From Protula sp. h YS-2021 (Eukaryota; Annelida; Polychaeta; Sabellida; Serpulidae), in assembly GCA_949752745.1 (NCBI GenBank), contig OX457028.1, forward strand, positions 7,148,922-7,212,921: a DNA stretch of 64,000 nt, given 5' to 3'. Each line of letters starts with the position of its first letter. The stretch's first letter is position 1. Both the position numbers and the translations under genes were made by a program. This document shows, one piece after another, positions 1 to 13,000 of this stretch. Under the pieces are notes generated by a model, which was not told the DNA's origin, did not search any database, and saw only the letters and a list, made by a program, of their open reading frames with translations.

Positions 1-759
1 TCAGACATTTGCTACGAAATAAAGTTTCCTTCGATCCTGCAAAAACGTTACAATCAGCCGATCAAAGTAGTCATCTCGAACGTATAGGAAGACACATGAA
101 CACTCAGATTACTGTTACGTCAGAAATGCTCCACCAGCACTAACACTTCCTATCTTTACAAAATCAAAGGAATGCCACAAACATATTACAACACAATTTA
201 TTGGTTGCAATTTGTCGTGCATGAGGTAGTTTTTCAGAATACTTGTAAGGCACAGGGATGGATGTCTTTATTTTTCATCATGTGTACTTACATCTTTGCA
301 TGACACATCATGCAGTTAACAAAAATACAGTGACCATCGTTTTTGTCATTTCATTCGAGAAAAACGTCCATTTTTCACAAAAAATCAAAACTCAAATCAT
401 AGAACGAAAAAATAGAATAACACTGACACTTACGAAGAGTTATTTTATTAGGTTCCGTTCTTTATTAGAAGCTGAGCGCAGTTCAGAAATAATTCCCACT
501 CTATGAGTACTGAATGCAAATTAACCTTTCTTCTTGCTAAGGAAATTTGAGCTCCAAGCGGGCCAAGTCCGAAACTATGATTATCCCCTTTCTCTGCTTG
601 ATTTTTTTTGTAAACTAATCTTTGTTTAAGATTTTAAAGTGTACATTTTATTTTAACTTCTTACTTCATCACTAAAATGACGTAGTGTACTACGGGTCAA
701 TGAAGAACTGTATATTATGAGTCGAGGATGAAAATTCTCCGGACACCTTGTTCCGATTT
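1..759. other. upstream intergenic stretch, no gene seen
   Basis: AT-rich sequence upstream of the eRF3 gene. I see no coding exon, RNA gene or clear transposon end. It probably holds distal promoter sequence and 5' untranslated or intergenic DNA. Confidence 0.5.
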
Positions 760-761
760 GG

Positions 762-806
762 TGACGTCACATGAGCAACATTCACACGAGGTTTTGTGAT
801 TATATA
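762..806 (+). promoter_or_regulatory. putative core promoter of the eRF3 gene
   Basis: A perfect palindromic cAMP-response element, TGACGTCA, lies at 762-769 and a TATA-like TATATA at 801-806, 54 bases before the start codon at 860. CRE plus TATA at this spacing suggests a promoter with a short 5' UTR. A 5' UTR intron or a start site elsewhere is possible. This is inference from motif position only. Confidence 0.35.
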
Positions 807-859
807 TTGTGGACTGTATTGGAAAATAGTGGTGAATTTAGCATTGATGTGAACTCACA

Positions 860-1034
860 ATGGAAAACAATTACACACCAGATTCTTGGGATCAACCCGA
901 GAAAACGGGAGCTGGAGATCAGACCCCTGTAGAAGACGTATCAAAGACATTTTCACTGTTAAACGTCCACGCTCAAGATTTTGTTCCTGGACGGAATATT
1001 CACGCCCCAGCTTTTGTGCCTTCTGCATTAATGG
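860..1034 (+). CDS. GSPT1: eRF3 exon 1: start codon and PAM2 motifs
   Basis: Starts at the ATG at 860 and encodes 58 residues including [10 protein letters not shown] and NIHAPAFVP. This is the doubled PAM2 signature of eRF3 that binds the MLLE domain of poly(A)-binding protein. The donor after 1034 (GTGTGT) leaves phase 1, matching the acceptors of exons 2, 3 and 4. Confidence 0.93.
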
Positions 1035-4000
1035 GTGTGTATTTAATGTTTTCAGAATTAAGCATTTGATTATTTTATCGCTTTTTTCAACTACGAACAA
1101 CAGGAGATGAAATTAGTTACAGCAGATCCAAAAATGGTGACATACGATGTACGAGTGGCTACAGGAGTGGTATTCTGTTCTGTCCTTATATTTAAGGACG
1201 TCCTTATTCTTGAGATTAGATGGTTCACCCTTATTTTTTATCCGTATTTTTAAAAGACTTTGTTAAGTTTGAGGATATAGCAGAATAGCTTTTTTTATCC
1301 TTTTAAAAATAAGGATATCATTAAAAATAAGGACAGAGCAGAATACCACTCCAGTAGTCCCAGCAGACCTTCCTAGGACAGACCGCAAGAGTCATCTGGG
1401 ACTAGGCTACAGTAGATCGTAATTGGTGACAATATATTGTTACATCTCGACTCCAGTAAATAAGCCAGCTGGAAGTTTTGCAAACTTTTGGACTTCAATA
1501 TCTGTCATGCGATATTTGACAAAAGAATTTTTTAACCACGGATGATGTTCTTTTTCATTTCACCAATTTAGATCTGTTTTAATGGTTCGTTTCCCTGTCT
1601 CGTAACATTCTGATTTTTAGGCCCCAACCCTTCGGATTGGGGCCTATAGGTTTGGGGTGTCCGTCCGTTTGTCCGTCATCGCTTTATACCCCCTATAAAT
1701 TTGGAGGCGGTTGGGGCCTGCTTGTGTTTCACAAATACTTACTTGTATTAAATAAAACTCTGGGTGGGCTCTTCCTTAAAATACTACATATGTCTCTGGT
1801 GGAGCCGAACTTATATAACGATCTGCTTCCTGAAACTGTGTGATCCCCGAGTCCGAAGCTACGATTCAAGTTCTTACCCTATTAGTAGCAGGTGTCACAG
1901 TTAGATACAAAAGAGGCCAGCTCCGAGTCAGCTCTTCCTTAAATAAGTTCGTATATCTCTATCAGGGCTACGAAACCTATTGTTTCGCTAAAAGGAATCA
2001 AATTCTATGTTCTGAAGCATGAATCCTGCTTACCAAGCCCTATTATTCTAACATTGACTGAAATGCACAGAATACCCTTTGTGCAAAACAGGCATAATTT
2101 TTAATGAGCTACATATCTTTTATTTTTTTATTGCTTCATTAAAGTGCAGAAAGATCAGCTTCTTTTACACGCATGTCTTGTGACGGTTACAGTCTGGGGT
2201 TTTAAATTTTAAATAAAGGGGTTATTGATCGTCTCTAAAATATATGTTCAAATACAGTAATTGTTGATGTTTAATAAGGTATATTTTTTATACCCACAAT
2301 TTTTAACTTTTAATTTCTTCCATGCTTTTTGAAATGCAAGTTTTTGGTGGCTAATTACAAAATTTACTGACGTTTCTTCACGTAATAAACCGTACACCGT
2401 GTTTGTAATCAAATGTCAAGTATTGCGGGAGACGTGTGGTTATTTCCGGATCCTTTTCCTCTAAAAAAAGTTGTGTATCAATGTCATTAAACTTTGAGGA
2501 ACTTCAGCAAATGCCAATCTGACATGAAATCGCCACAGAGGTGCCTCAAAACGTGTTGACTTGTATATCGATATACAGCGAGGGTTTGAAGGGGCTTGGG
2601 ACAACTCGGTCCTTTTCCAACTCGGCCCCTGCCAACTCGGCCCTACCTGAAAGACGATTCGGCCCCTAATTTCCAACTCAAACCCTACTTACATTTTTAA
2701 AATTTAAGAGTGGGTTAACCGTTTCCGCAGCATAATATATATAATGATGGCAGAAGAAAACGAGAGTATGACAACTTTATCCTTTGTTTCCAACCACCGC
2801 GAACGCTCTTCATCCTCTGATGATTTTCTGAATTCCACTTCTAAAAATAAATAAATTCTTTTCACTTATCACTTTCGTCTGAAAATAAAGACAATAAAGA
2901 CAATAAAGACATTGTCCTTTAGGACTTCAATCACATTGTTGGAGTTTAAAAAGTTACAAAGTATTTTTTTTTACTTCCTGCACATTGTGGTGTGTAAAAA
3001 GTTTTTTTATAGAACTTCGCAAACCTGCAATCAGTATTGGCATAGATTCATCTGTAGTACAATTCTATGGTATTGAATTGTTTGTTTGCAAAATGGGCAT
3101 TGAACAAGGCGCTGCGTTGTCGATTTGGCATTGCTCATGATGAAGGATGACATTCTGTTGACAACCATCACAGCAGAAATCTAACTATCTTTTGCAAGTT
3201 GCAATTAAATATTCCTTTTATGAGTATGTGCATTGCACAGTAAAAGAAATTTCAAAAGCCTTTTATGTCAGTTCTCGAAATTGCAATTAAGTATTCCTTT
3301 TGTGAAAATATGCATTGTACAGTAAAAGAAATTTCAAAAGCATTTTACGGCCCTATAATGATTCAGAAATTATCAGTGTCAAAATTGCAATTAATTATTC
3401 GTGTGACAATAATGTGTATTGCATTTTAAGGGAAATTTTAAAAAGCCTTTCATGTCCCTGTAATCAGGGCTCGAAATTAGCGGGGGCCCGGGAGCCCGAG
3501 GCTCCCAGATTTCGCGCCGGGCTCCGAGATTTTTGGATCTCGGAGCCCGGCTGGCTCCCGGAAAATCCGGTATTTTTTTTTTTTTTTTTTTTTTTTTACA
3601 ATACTGAAATCGGATTTTATTTATTGTGACGTCAGAAACTTAACAATCAACTTAATTATTTTTATTTTTTGAGAAATTCATGCTTTGAAAACTGCACACT
3701 GGAGCACACCAGGTTTCTCCACAATGAAATTGATAAGAAATCAGCTTTGAAAAATTTCAAGACTACATTGTGGAACTAGAACAGTGTGCATAGCTCACAT
3801 ATTCCCCACAGCCTCCCCATCAATTAAACAGGGCCATCAATAGTCAATCAAGAGCTGAAATTTTTTAAGTCCAGTTGGTGCATTTTTCTTGGACGAACCC
3901 GGCCCATTTACAATACTGATCTGTTTTTGTTCCCATAGTTGCTACATATCAAGTTTTATTAAAATCCTTGCAGTTGTTCTTGAGATATCGTGTTAACAAA

Positions 4001-7000
4001 GTCATTCCGATGCTGAATAATTTCCAGGATTTGGTAAATTTCAAAGTGCATTCGGATCATTTTCCTTGGGCCAACCTAACCTATTTACCACACAGACTCT
4101 CTACTTCAGTGACCATCTACACTATAGGGTTCTTTCTTCCTGCTAGATGTGATCAAAATCGAATTAGTTGTCTCTGAGATACCGTGTGCACATAGTCAAA
4201 AAGTCAAAAACACACCAAAGTGAAATTTAAAAATATCGTTCAAAATACTATTTTCAATCAGAATCAACCTTCGTGATGATGTGCACTATCTGGTCTTTCT
4301 AATTCCAGGGTTTGGTGAAGATCCGATAAACTGTTTTAGAGATATCGCGTGAACAAAGTCCAAAACAGCTAAAAACAAACCAAAGTGAAAGCACCAAAAG
4401 TTCGTCAAAAATTCAATTTTTGACAAAAGTAAAAAATAACCCTTTAGAAATGATCGTTACAGTATGGTCTTTCATTCTAAAAGGTTTGATGAAGATCTGA
4501 TAAAATGTTTTAGAGATGTCCCGTAAACAAAGTCCAAAACAGTTAAAAAAAACACCTAAGTGGGAATTTAAAAAATTTGTCAAAAATTCAATTTTTGAAG
4601 AAAAAAAAAATTCCTCAGAGCAAATCTGCACTATGTGGCCTTTCTTTCTGCAAGGTATGGTAAAGAGCTGATGGGCTATTTTTGAGATATGGCACAAACA
4701 AAGTCTAAAAACAGTACTGATATCACTAAAATTTAAAAAAGTTATCGGACCGCCAAAAAAATTGGTGTGTATCAAGCCACGACAATGGGGGTGAGTCCTG
4801 TAAACTTTCAGACAAAATGGCATACACATCTAAGAGGAATGAGTGGTAACGGATGGAAAGACGGACAGACAGAGCCCAATCCATAAGCCCCTTCCGAGGC
4901 ATAAAGCCCCAGTTGGGGGGGGGGGGGGGGAGGCTAAAACACGAAAAGTGCCTACGTGATGATCAGAAGAAATGTCTAGCTTTGACCCTAGCCATGCTAT
5001 TGATCTTTCGGCCACTTCAGGTGTTCGAAAAAGGGATCCCGATATGATGAACAAAAAAGAGGAAAATAATGAAAAAGACAAACAAAACGTAAATGAAGAA
5101 AAAGAAGCTTGGCAGAACTTAGATTTCATGTTATGAAAAGTGTGACATTAATAAAAAATGGAATGCACTGATTTTTTTTCTTTTTTTTTTGGTTTTTTTT
5201 TTTTTTAATCAAACATGTATATTCCGGGCTCCCAGATTTTGGGTCGGGCTCCCAGATTTTCAGACCCGGGAGCCCGGTGGCTCCGAGTCAAAAATAGTTA
5301 AGTTCGAGCCCTGCCTGTAATGATTCAGATATTACCAATTCCGAAGTTGCAATTGAAGGGGTCAATGCATAAACCTGATAACTCCACTTATCAGCAAAAT
5401 GCACTATTACCACCACGGTATTTCTTGGCCTCTGTTCTATCACAAATGTTTGGTCCCGGGGGGTTCTGTCCGGAACCCAAGTCTTACACCTCAAAACCGA
5501 TTAGAAGTGGGCATTTTTTAGGAAAATGCCGTGGGAAAAACCTATGTTTCTTACTAAAATTTCAAACTTCAAAAGCGTTTTTCTGCACTGCTGATAAGTG
5601 CAGCTATCAGGTTTATGCATGGACCCCTTCAATTAATTTTCACATTAAGAAAAGTGGGTACGCGCTTGAACTAAAAATTCAAATGTGATCAAATGTAAAT
5701 TTTAGGTATACTCTTTGTTGAACAGACGATTTGCTTCATTTGAGAAATATTTAAAATTACGCGTTTGAACTTAAAATTCAAATGTCAAATTCTAATGTAA
5801 AATTTAGATATATTATTTTGCTGAACAGACGATTGGCTTCATTTGAGAAATCGTTAAAATTAGGGTCCGAGTTGGCGGTTAGGGACAGAGTCGTCTTTCG
5901 CAATGGGCCGAGTCGTCCCAAGGATTAGGGGCCGAGTTGTCCAAAAAGGGCCGAGTTGGCAAAAGGCCGAGTTGTCCCAACCCCGTTTGAAGTGGCAGCT
6001 GATCTGTTCCCCCAGTAGACTGCGTCAACGTGGAGCTAACTAGAGGCCCTCATGCGCTCATTAGGGGCCTGGTAATAGAAATCTCTGTTAACGGACCTGT
6101 CGCAAAATATTTTTTAAAGCGTTTGTATATTGCTGCATCAGACATTTTTCTTTGGCGATTTGACCAAAGCTGGCCAAAATAATCGCCAAACACGGTAAAA
6201 TTGCACAAAAAAAATCACCATGTGCTCCTTCTTGATGCGCTTTCATCAGTCACCTGATCACTTGCCTCAGTTTTTCAATTGGCACGGTGCTGGACTGATA
6301 ATCACAAGATCGTGGATTCAAACCCCACAGAAGGGAAATTTGTTCATGAGCTTCCTTTATCGGTTTCATAGGCAATATAGTTCTGCCTCCCATAGAGGCA
6401 GTGGTTTGCAGCGTCGTCTGCGAAGCAAGTGTTAAGCCTAACCCAGGAATCAGTTTGGATTTCGTGTGTGTTTTGCTTGTCTATCATGTTTTCTAGTATT
6501 ACTCTCGCTTTAATTTTTTTCTTTGAGAACGGAAAATCATATATTTAAGCTGTGCAAAGTGTAGCAGGTTTTTTAAATGAAATCTTGCCATTTTTTTAGT
6601 CGTAACATGTGGAATGATGAATTTTAAAAAGTTATATTGTTATTATTTTTATTACTATCAGCATTGTTATTATTACTAGCATTATTCAGCTATTGAATGT
6701 GGCCTATTAGAGAAAAATTTATCTCAAAAGATCTCCTGCAGTCCGAGTGGGTTTTTTTGTCCTAAGATAAGGATGAAAAACAAGAATAGTTTTCTTCCTG
6801 GCGTATAACAACTCTTACGTCCGTCTTACGATCTTATGGCCAATAACGCCAAATTGCAAAAAAATATCGTATTTGATATTTCTCTATGGTCGTCTGATCA
6901 CTTCCTTCAATAGCCCAAGTGATAAGGTATTGGACTTATATCACGAGCTCGTGGGTTCAAGCCCCACAGAAGGCGATTTTTTTTTCATTGTCTCATTTTA

Positions 7001-10000
7001 ATCGGTTTTACAGGTAATATTTATAGTTCTGTCTCCCAAAGAAGGAGTGGTTTGCTGGATGACAAACTCGCACCCCAGTTTTTACTTTCTGATCATTAAA
7101 TCTCCGTGACCGAGAGGACACACAGGTTTTCTGTGTGTTTGTGAAAAAAATTGTGCAACGATCGAAAAGTCGGAACTTACCCAGTGGTTACTCACTGGGT
7201 GGTTGGGGCGGTTCTGTCACTGGGCAGCACAAGCAGTGTTGACTTTCTTCCAGTCTAAAACTGTTTCTTCCGGACAGTGAAAGAAACCCGGAAAAAACCG
7301 TGGAAGGATTTTTCTTTCGGACAAAAGTAAGATCATAACTGGATGTACATTTTGTTATCATATTGTCAAGTTTTGTCAGTGATGCATGAAACTACAGTGC
7401 GCGAAATTAACGGTGGCCCGAAGGCCTAAGCCAGTCTCAAATTGGCTCAGGACTTCCCCCCACTTCAATCCAAATGACCCGGTGGGCCATCTGGAAATTT
7501 AGAGATGTTAATATTATTAATTTACTACTGAAAATGTTCCCTACTGGGTTCCCGCTGAGTCCTGTGCATGGTGCCTTCTTTGGGAAATATAACGTTGTCT
7601 GCTTTGCACATTTGCAGTACTGCTTGGTACGCTTTTTATGCCCCTACCCCTCACCAGCTTAGGGGGAGGGGCAGAGTGTTTTTGCTTGACCGTCTGTTTA
7701 CTAGAACACAACACGATTTCGCCAATTCCCATCAGTGGACTTTGTTGAAACTCGATTTAAGTGTTCATATGGATGACCTCTCGGGTTGACAAGATTTTAG
7801 TTAACTAAAGCGGTAAAATTCAAAGTCATCGCTGGACTTACCGACTCCTGAGATTGAAGTTCAAGGTTTAGGAGTGACCTCGGTGTCACCAAAATGTAAT
7901 CACTCCGAGAGGTCATTAATGTAAACATTGAGACGAAGTTCAGGCACCGGACACGAGTGTTACCAGCGTTAGAAAGCGAACATTGGTAAAAGTGAAAAGT
8001 CAAATGATAACCTCAGACACTAAAATATAGTCCGCTACAGGTCATTCATCCTCATACGACCCCTTTTTTTGCCGAATTCTTTTATTTACACGGTTTGCGT
8101 GAATCGTTTTCATAAGGTTCATGTGACACTGAGTTACACCGGCAAAATTCAATGTCCAGTGGTGAAAATTCTTGCAGACGGGGAAGTCATATGAGCACAT
8201 AGGAGCACATAGGAAGTCATATGCACTACTCACACCAAGTTTCATAAAAACAATCAACTCATAGACTCTGCTTGAATTGTGGTTGAAATCCATCAGTGAC
8301 CCAGAAAAGTGACGTCACCGAAATCGGATAACCATCCATAAATACACCCACATTTTATCAAAACTACTTCAGATGCTTTCTTTGAGTATTGTTCACAAGA
8401 TGCATAAGACTTGAAAATGTATGGAAAGCAAGACTTCCAAAAAAAAGGAAAGAAAGAAAAAAAGAAAAGAAAAAAAAACAGCAGCTAACTGAACAGGCTG
8501 CGAGAGGCCGCTGTGACGCGTCAGAGCGCATATCCGCAACAACACTCACATGGACTTCCATCAAAATCAAGTCATGTGACGTTGGTGAAATTTCTCAAAA
8601 GACATCACAGTTTGAAAGTGAAAATCCCAAGTACAGCGATGACTTTTAATCTCTTAGTATCAGCGCGAGAGGTCGCCCATGTGAACACCCAAATCCGGTT
8701 TAATCAAATTCGTTCATAGGCTGTAGTAAAGTCATGTTCATAAGGACAGTATGACGCACGGACGGACAGGCAGGCAAGTCAACATTGTGTCCTTCTTTGC
8801 CCAACTAGATCCTGGTATAGAAAGTGTTATTAAATAGCCAAAGCTGTGAATAGTGCGTGGTAAAATCAGACCAAAGGACAACTTTCGGTTTCGTCATATC
8901 GTAGTAAACTCAGCAGGCAATCACGTAAGTTAATAAAAAGTGCGAAAAATAAAAGACCAATGTTTTATTTATAAAATCGATAAATTAGTACACATTGTCT
9001 ACCTTGTGGCGTTCATTAGAAGTTGACCGTATGCTTGTGAATTGATAGTTGTGTTCATGCACAGTGCCTGCAAAGTGGTGGCCGCTGTAGTATTAGACTC
9101 TGTGTGGTTAAATAGGGATCGATATTGCTGGCATTCAGTGGGAACGTCCAAGTATCATAATCACAACTCGTATTACGAACACGTGTGTCAGTTTACTGTG
9201 CCCTTATGCAATAGCAGTGATACAAAACATGTCCTATATTATGCGTTGTGAATACATGTGCCACTTTTCAGTGGTGTTGTGCAATGGAAGTGATATAAAA
9301 CATGAGTGCCGTTGGTACATGTTTTTGACATTCAACAACAAGAAGTCTTCTGTATTGTGTTTGTAGACACTACTGAAGTTACAACTGCACATTCAGAAAA
9401 CATGGAAATAGAAAATAAATTAGGTATGACGTTTTTCTTATTATTAAGATGCTGAGTGATATTGAAAAGCTGGTTCGTGGGATTTTTTTTTTTAATTAAG
9501 AACTTAACTATATAAACAATGCCAAAGACAGATGTTTCATTACAATTCTTTCGGCGGTGTATTCACTGAGTGGCTAGAAAGCGAAAAGTAGCAATAGACA
9601 ATGCCGCAAACGACGCAGGTTTTCATGTAATTGTACGGTTTGCCTGGTTAAAGTACAGTTCAGTCGGCCGCTGTCGTGTGGACTGAACGCGGTCGTGCTG
9701 TTTGATGTAAAAGTTGCACCGTGAAAGCAACGAGTGTGGCTGGCCCAGACTTTGTGCTCACCATTGACGCGGTTTTACCCCCGTTGCTGGCTGTTGTTTG
9801 TTGGAGAAGAACGAAGGGAAATTTGAAATTTTATCGCGCTTTGCTTTCAGTTTCAGACACTAATGGCCCAGACAAAATGGAAGAAGAAGCACCAGGTGAC
9901 TGTTTTCAAAAATTTCACGAGCAATATGAAAAAAAAAGAAGCAAAGTCATTGAGCTAAAGTTTATTGAAAGAATACGTGAGATTATTCTAACGACATAAG

Positions 10001-13000
10001 GGTTAGAATTGGGAGGGGAGCGGGGTCAGTAGTATAGGAATCAAGTCAGGTTATGAAATAAAGGCTGAGTCTGAGAATTTACAACATAACAGTTTTACAA
10101 AATTCCGCTTGGCGTTGGCATTTGAGTAAAATATGACTTCTTCTCCGGGCTTGTTTTGTGATGATGATCACGATACAATCGGTCAGCTACTTGCTTGTTA
10201 GCCGCTTTACTTCGCAGTTACTGCCGAAAATGTGTAGGGGGAGGGGTCGGAGGGGAGCGGAGGGGGAGTGTAACGTGTTATCCAAACCTTTCTGTTTCTA
10301 TTGAAGCGGAAATGTACTATCATAAAAAAACATCATCTCAGTAAAAGTATTTATATCCGTGATGTTCTGATAAAAAAAAGCGCTTACGATGTGCTCCATT
10401 CAGTTCTGATAAGCCGAGAGTTTGGCTTATAAGCGGTTACGATGTGCTGCATTTCTAATAAGCGGACAGTGACGTATGCTCACTGACAAGCGCTTGCTCC
10501 ATTCAACAATGTTAAATTAATGACCGTGACAAAAAATAAATAACACATTTAATTCACAGATGACTGGTCGGCAGAGAACGGACGAGGGAGCCCGGGGGAA
10601 GAGGGAAGCCCCGGGGACGGGGGCGGGGGAGAGGCGGAGGCCAACAGCCAGGAGGAAGAGGAAGAGGAGGAGGTAGTGGTCAAACCCAAGCCCAAACGCC
10701 TGGCGTCGGAGAGCGAGCAGAAGAAGGAACATCTCAACATTGTGTTCATAGGACATGTAGGTCAGTACCCAGCAACGTGTGAGTCACGTGATTAGGGGGT
10801 CTGAGAACGGGGTCAGTGTCCTTTCGGGCTTCACTAAGGTACTCATTCCCGACACGACGCTGATCGTGACCACTGGTTGTATAAGCCCCATATTCCGGTG
10901 TTTATGGTGCTCGCCGTAATGGTTTATTGTGATTTGACATATATTTGGTTAGATATTTTTAAGTGATAGAATATTCAAAGATGAAGATCTGAAGATCACT
11001 ACGAGACTGGTCGTTGCGTGACATTTCGCATGCGAGGTTTCGATTTCTGTGTGGTTAGATGTTCAAAGTATTTACGTAAAAAAAAGAATCGGTACTTGTC
11101 TGTAGATCTAACGTCACATACAGCTTGTGAAGTAGGTTTACAACAGAACAGCTTATAACGCAGGTTTACAATCATGTAGGTTTAGAGTCATGCAGCTTGA
11201 TTTTTTTGGCTTGTTTTATGCAGATGCGGGAAAATCTACAATCGGTGGCCATATAATGTAAGTAACTAAATAACCGTTCTTAATGTGCCGCTCCCAAGTA
11301 TCACTGACACGTTAATATAGAGTTCGATGTATTAATACAACTGATCCTAAAAGTTTTCCGCCCTCTTGTAATAACACAGCCGTACAGTCAGACTGTATTT
11401 AATACCTGATTGCCTTCGCCATTAAAAAAAAAAAGTACGTAGAATTCAATGCATTAAGGTTAGTTACAAGGATGTCCGAAAGTTTTTTTGTTTTTTTGTT
11501 TTTTTAAATAATACTGAAATAAAGAAACCCGCCTCATAATACCAGTATGTGGTTATGTGTCTGTGTCTGCATTTAGGTATTTAACGGGGCAGGTAGACAA
11601 GCGTACTTTAGAAAAATATGAGCGGGAAGCAAAGGAGAAAAACAGAGAGACTTGGTGAGTTGTCGTCACGTGTTCTGCAGTCACGTGTTTTGATATTTGA
11701 CATGGGTAAATGCTGCAATCGATTCCCTAGCCGATCATTTTTTGATGTTGAACATAAAAACTCGATGGACAGAGCAGTTATTTGATATCGAAAGGCCAGT
11801 AAAGTCATGTGATAGAGCAGATGTGGACTTATTTCGACCTAAACGTCAACATGTTCTTACGGGTCAACATGTGCTCACCGATCAGTGGTACTTCAAAAAA
11901 AAGTAAAAAGTTTTAAAAATATTGAGAAAAGTGATTGTGCATTCCAGGTATTTATCATGGGCCCTCGACACAAACTTAGAGGAGAGAGACAAGGGAAAAA
12001 CGGTGGAGGTTGGACGAGCGTACTTCGAGACGGAAAACAAACACTTTACCATTCTAGACGCGCCGGGGCATCGAAGCTTTGTGCCAAACATGATAGGTGG
12101 CGCTTCGCAGGCTGACGTCGCCGTACTTGTGAGTGCCCCACCCCCTCTGCCCCCCCCCCCCCCACGTCATTCACCGACAAGCAGCGATGACGAATAGAAA
12201 TAATTCGTCGAGCACAAGTTTGAAATGCATCCATGAAATCGAAGCAAAAAATAAATAATAACTAAAACAATGTGTATAAAATAATTATAACAAGAACTGA
12301 GATATTTATAGAATAAAAAAATAATCCTTAATTTTGAAGCTCACTAATGAAGGTCTTATGTGATTATCCGTTTTGTGCTTACTCAAAATTTAGAAGTGGT
12401 TCCGTGTTGTAAATTTCTTTACCCAGATCTGGACCTGATTTTCTTCAAAGCTAGGTGAAAACTTTCGGTCGTAAACGTTTATTAGGCAAAGTTATGTTAA
12501 AAGAAGACAGGTTATGCCGAGTGCGATGTCTGTTGTAGGTGATAGGTTATGGTGAGTGAGATGTCCGTGTTGTAAGTGATAGGTGATGCTGAGTGCGATG
12601 TCTGTGTGTTGTAGGTGATAGGTGATGCTGAGTGCGATGTTTGTGTTGTAGGTGATAGGTTATGGTGAGTGCGATGTTTGTTGTAGGCGATAGGTCATGC
12701 TGAGTGAGATGTCTGTTGTAGGTGATGGGTTGTGCTGAGTGCGATGTTTGTGTTGTAGGTGATAGGTCATGCTGAGTGCGATGTTTGTGTTGTAGGTGAT
12801 ATCCGCACGACGTGGCGAGTTTGAGACGGGCTTTGAGCGTGGCGGCCAGACGCGAGAGCATGCTATGTTAGTCAAAACTGCTGGAGTGCGCAAACTCATA
12901 GTTGTAGTCAATAAAATGGACGATTCCACAGTCAACTGGGACCAGGAGAGGTTAGGCCTTAGTCAGTGTCTTCAATTCTTACGTCTGGTTTCAGTGTATG

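Larger units (their letters stand above)
2592..5984. mobile_element. foldback-like transposon with TCGGCC-rich inverted ends, 8-bp target duplication
   Basis: Inverted ends begin GGGCTTGGGACAACTCGG (left) and GGGGTTGGGACAACTCGG (right, complement). Each end carries an array of short ACTCGGCCC-like motifs. It is flanked by a perfect 8-bp direct repeat, GTTTGAAG (2584-2591 and 5985-5992). No transposase ORF is visible. The interior is occupied by a later hAT element and a MITE. GG-starting ends with an 8-bp duplication would suit Merlin or an hAT relative, but I cannot assign it. A second family member lies at 30338-31664. Confidence 0.75.

Noticed and set aside
4413..4829. 138-aa minus-strand ORF
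   Set aside because: Lies in degenerate repeats within the hAT element and has no recognisable domain.
6281..6340. Possible tRNA gene
   Set aside because: A- and B-box-like motifs are present, but the acceptor and anticodon stems do not pair and a SINE body follows.
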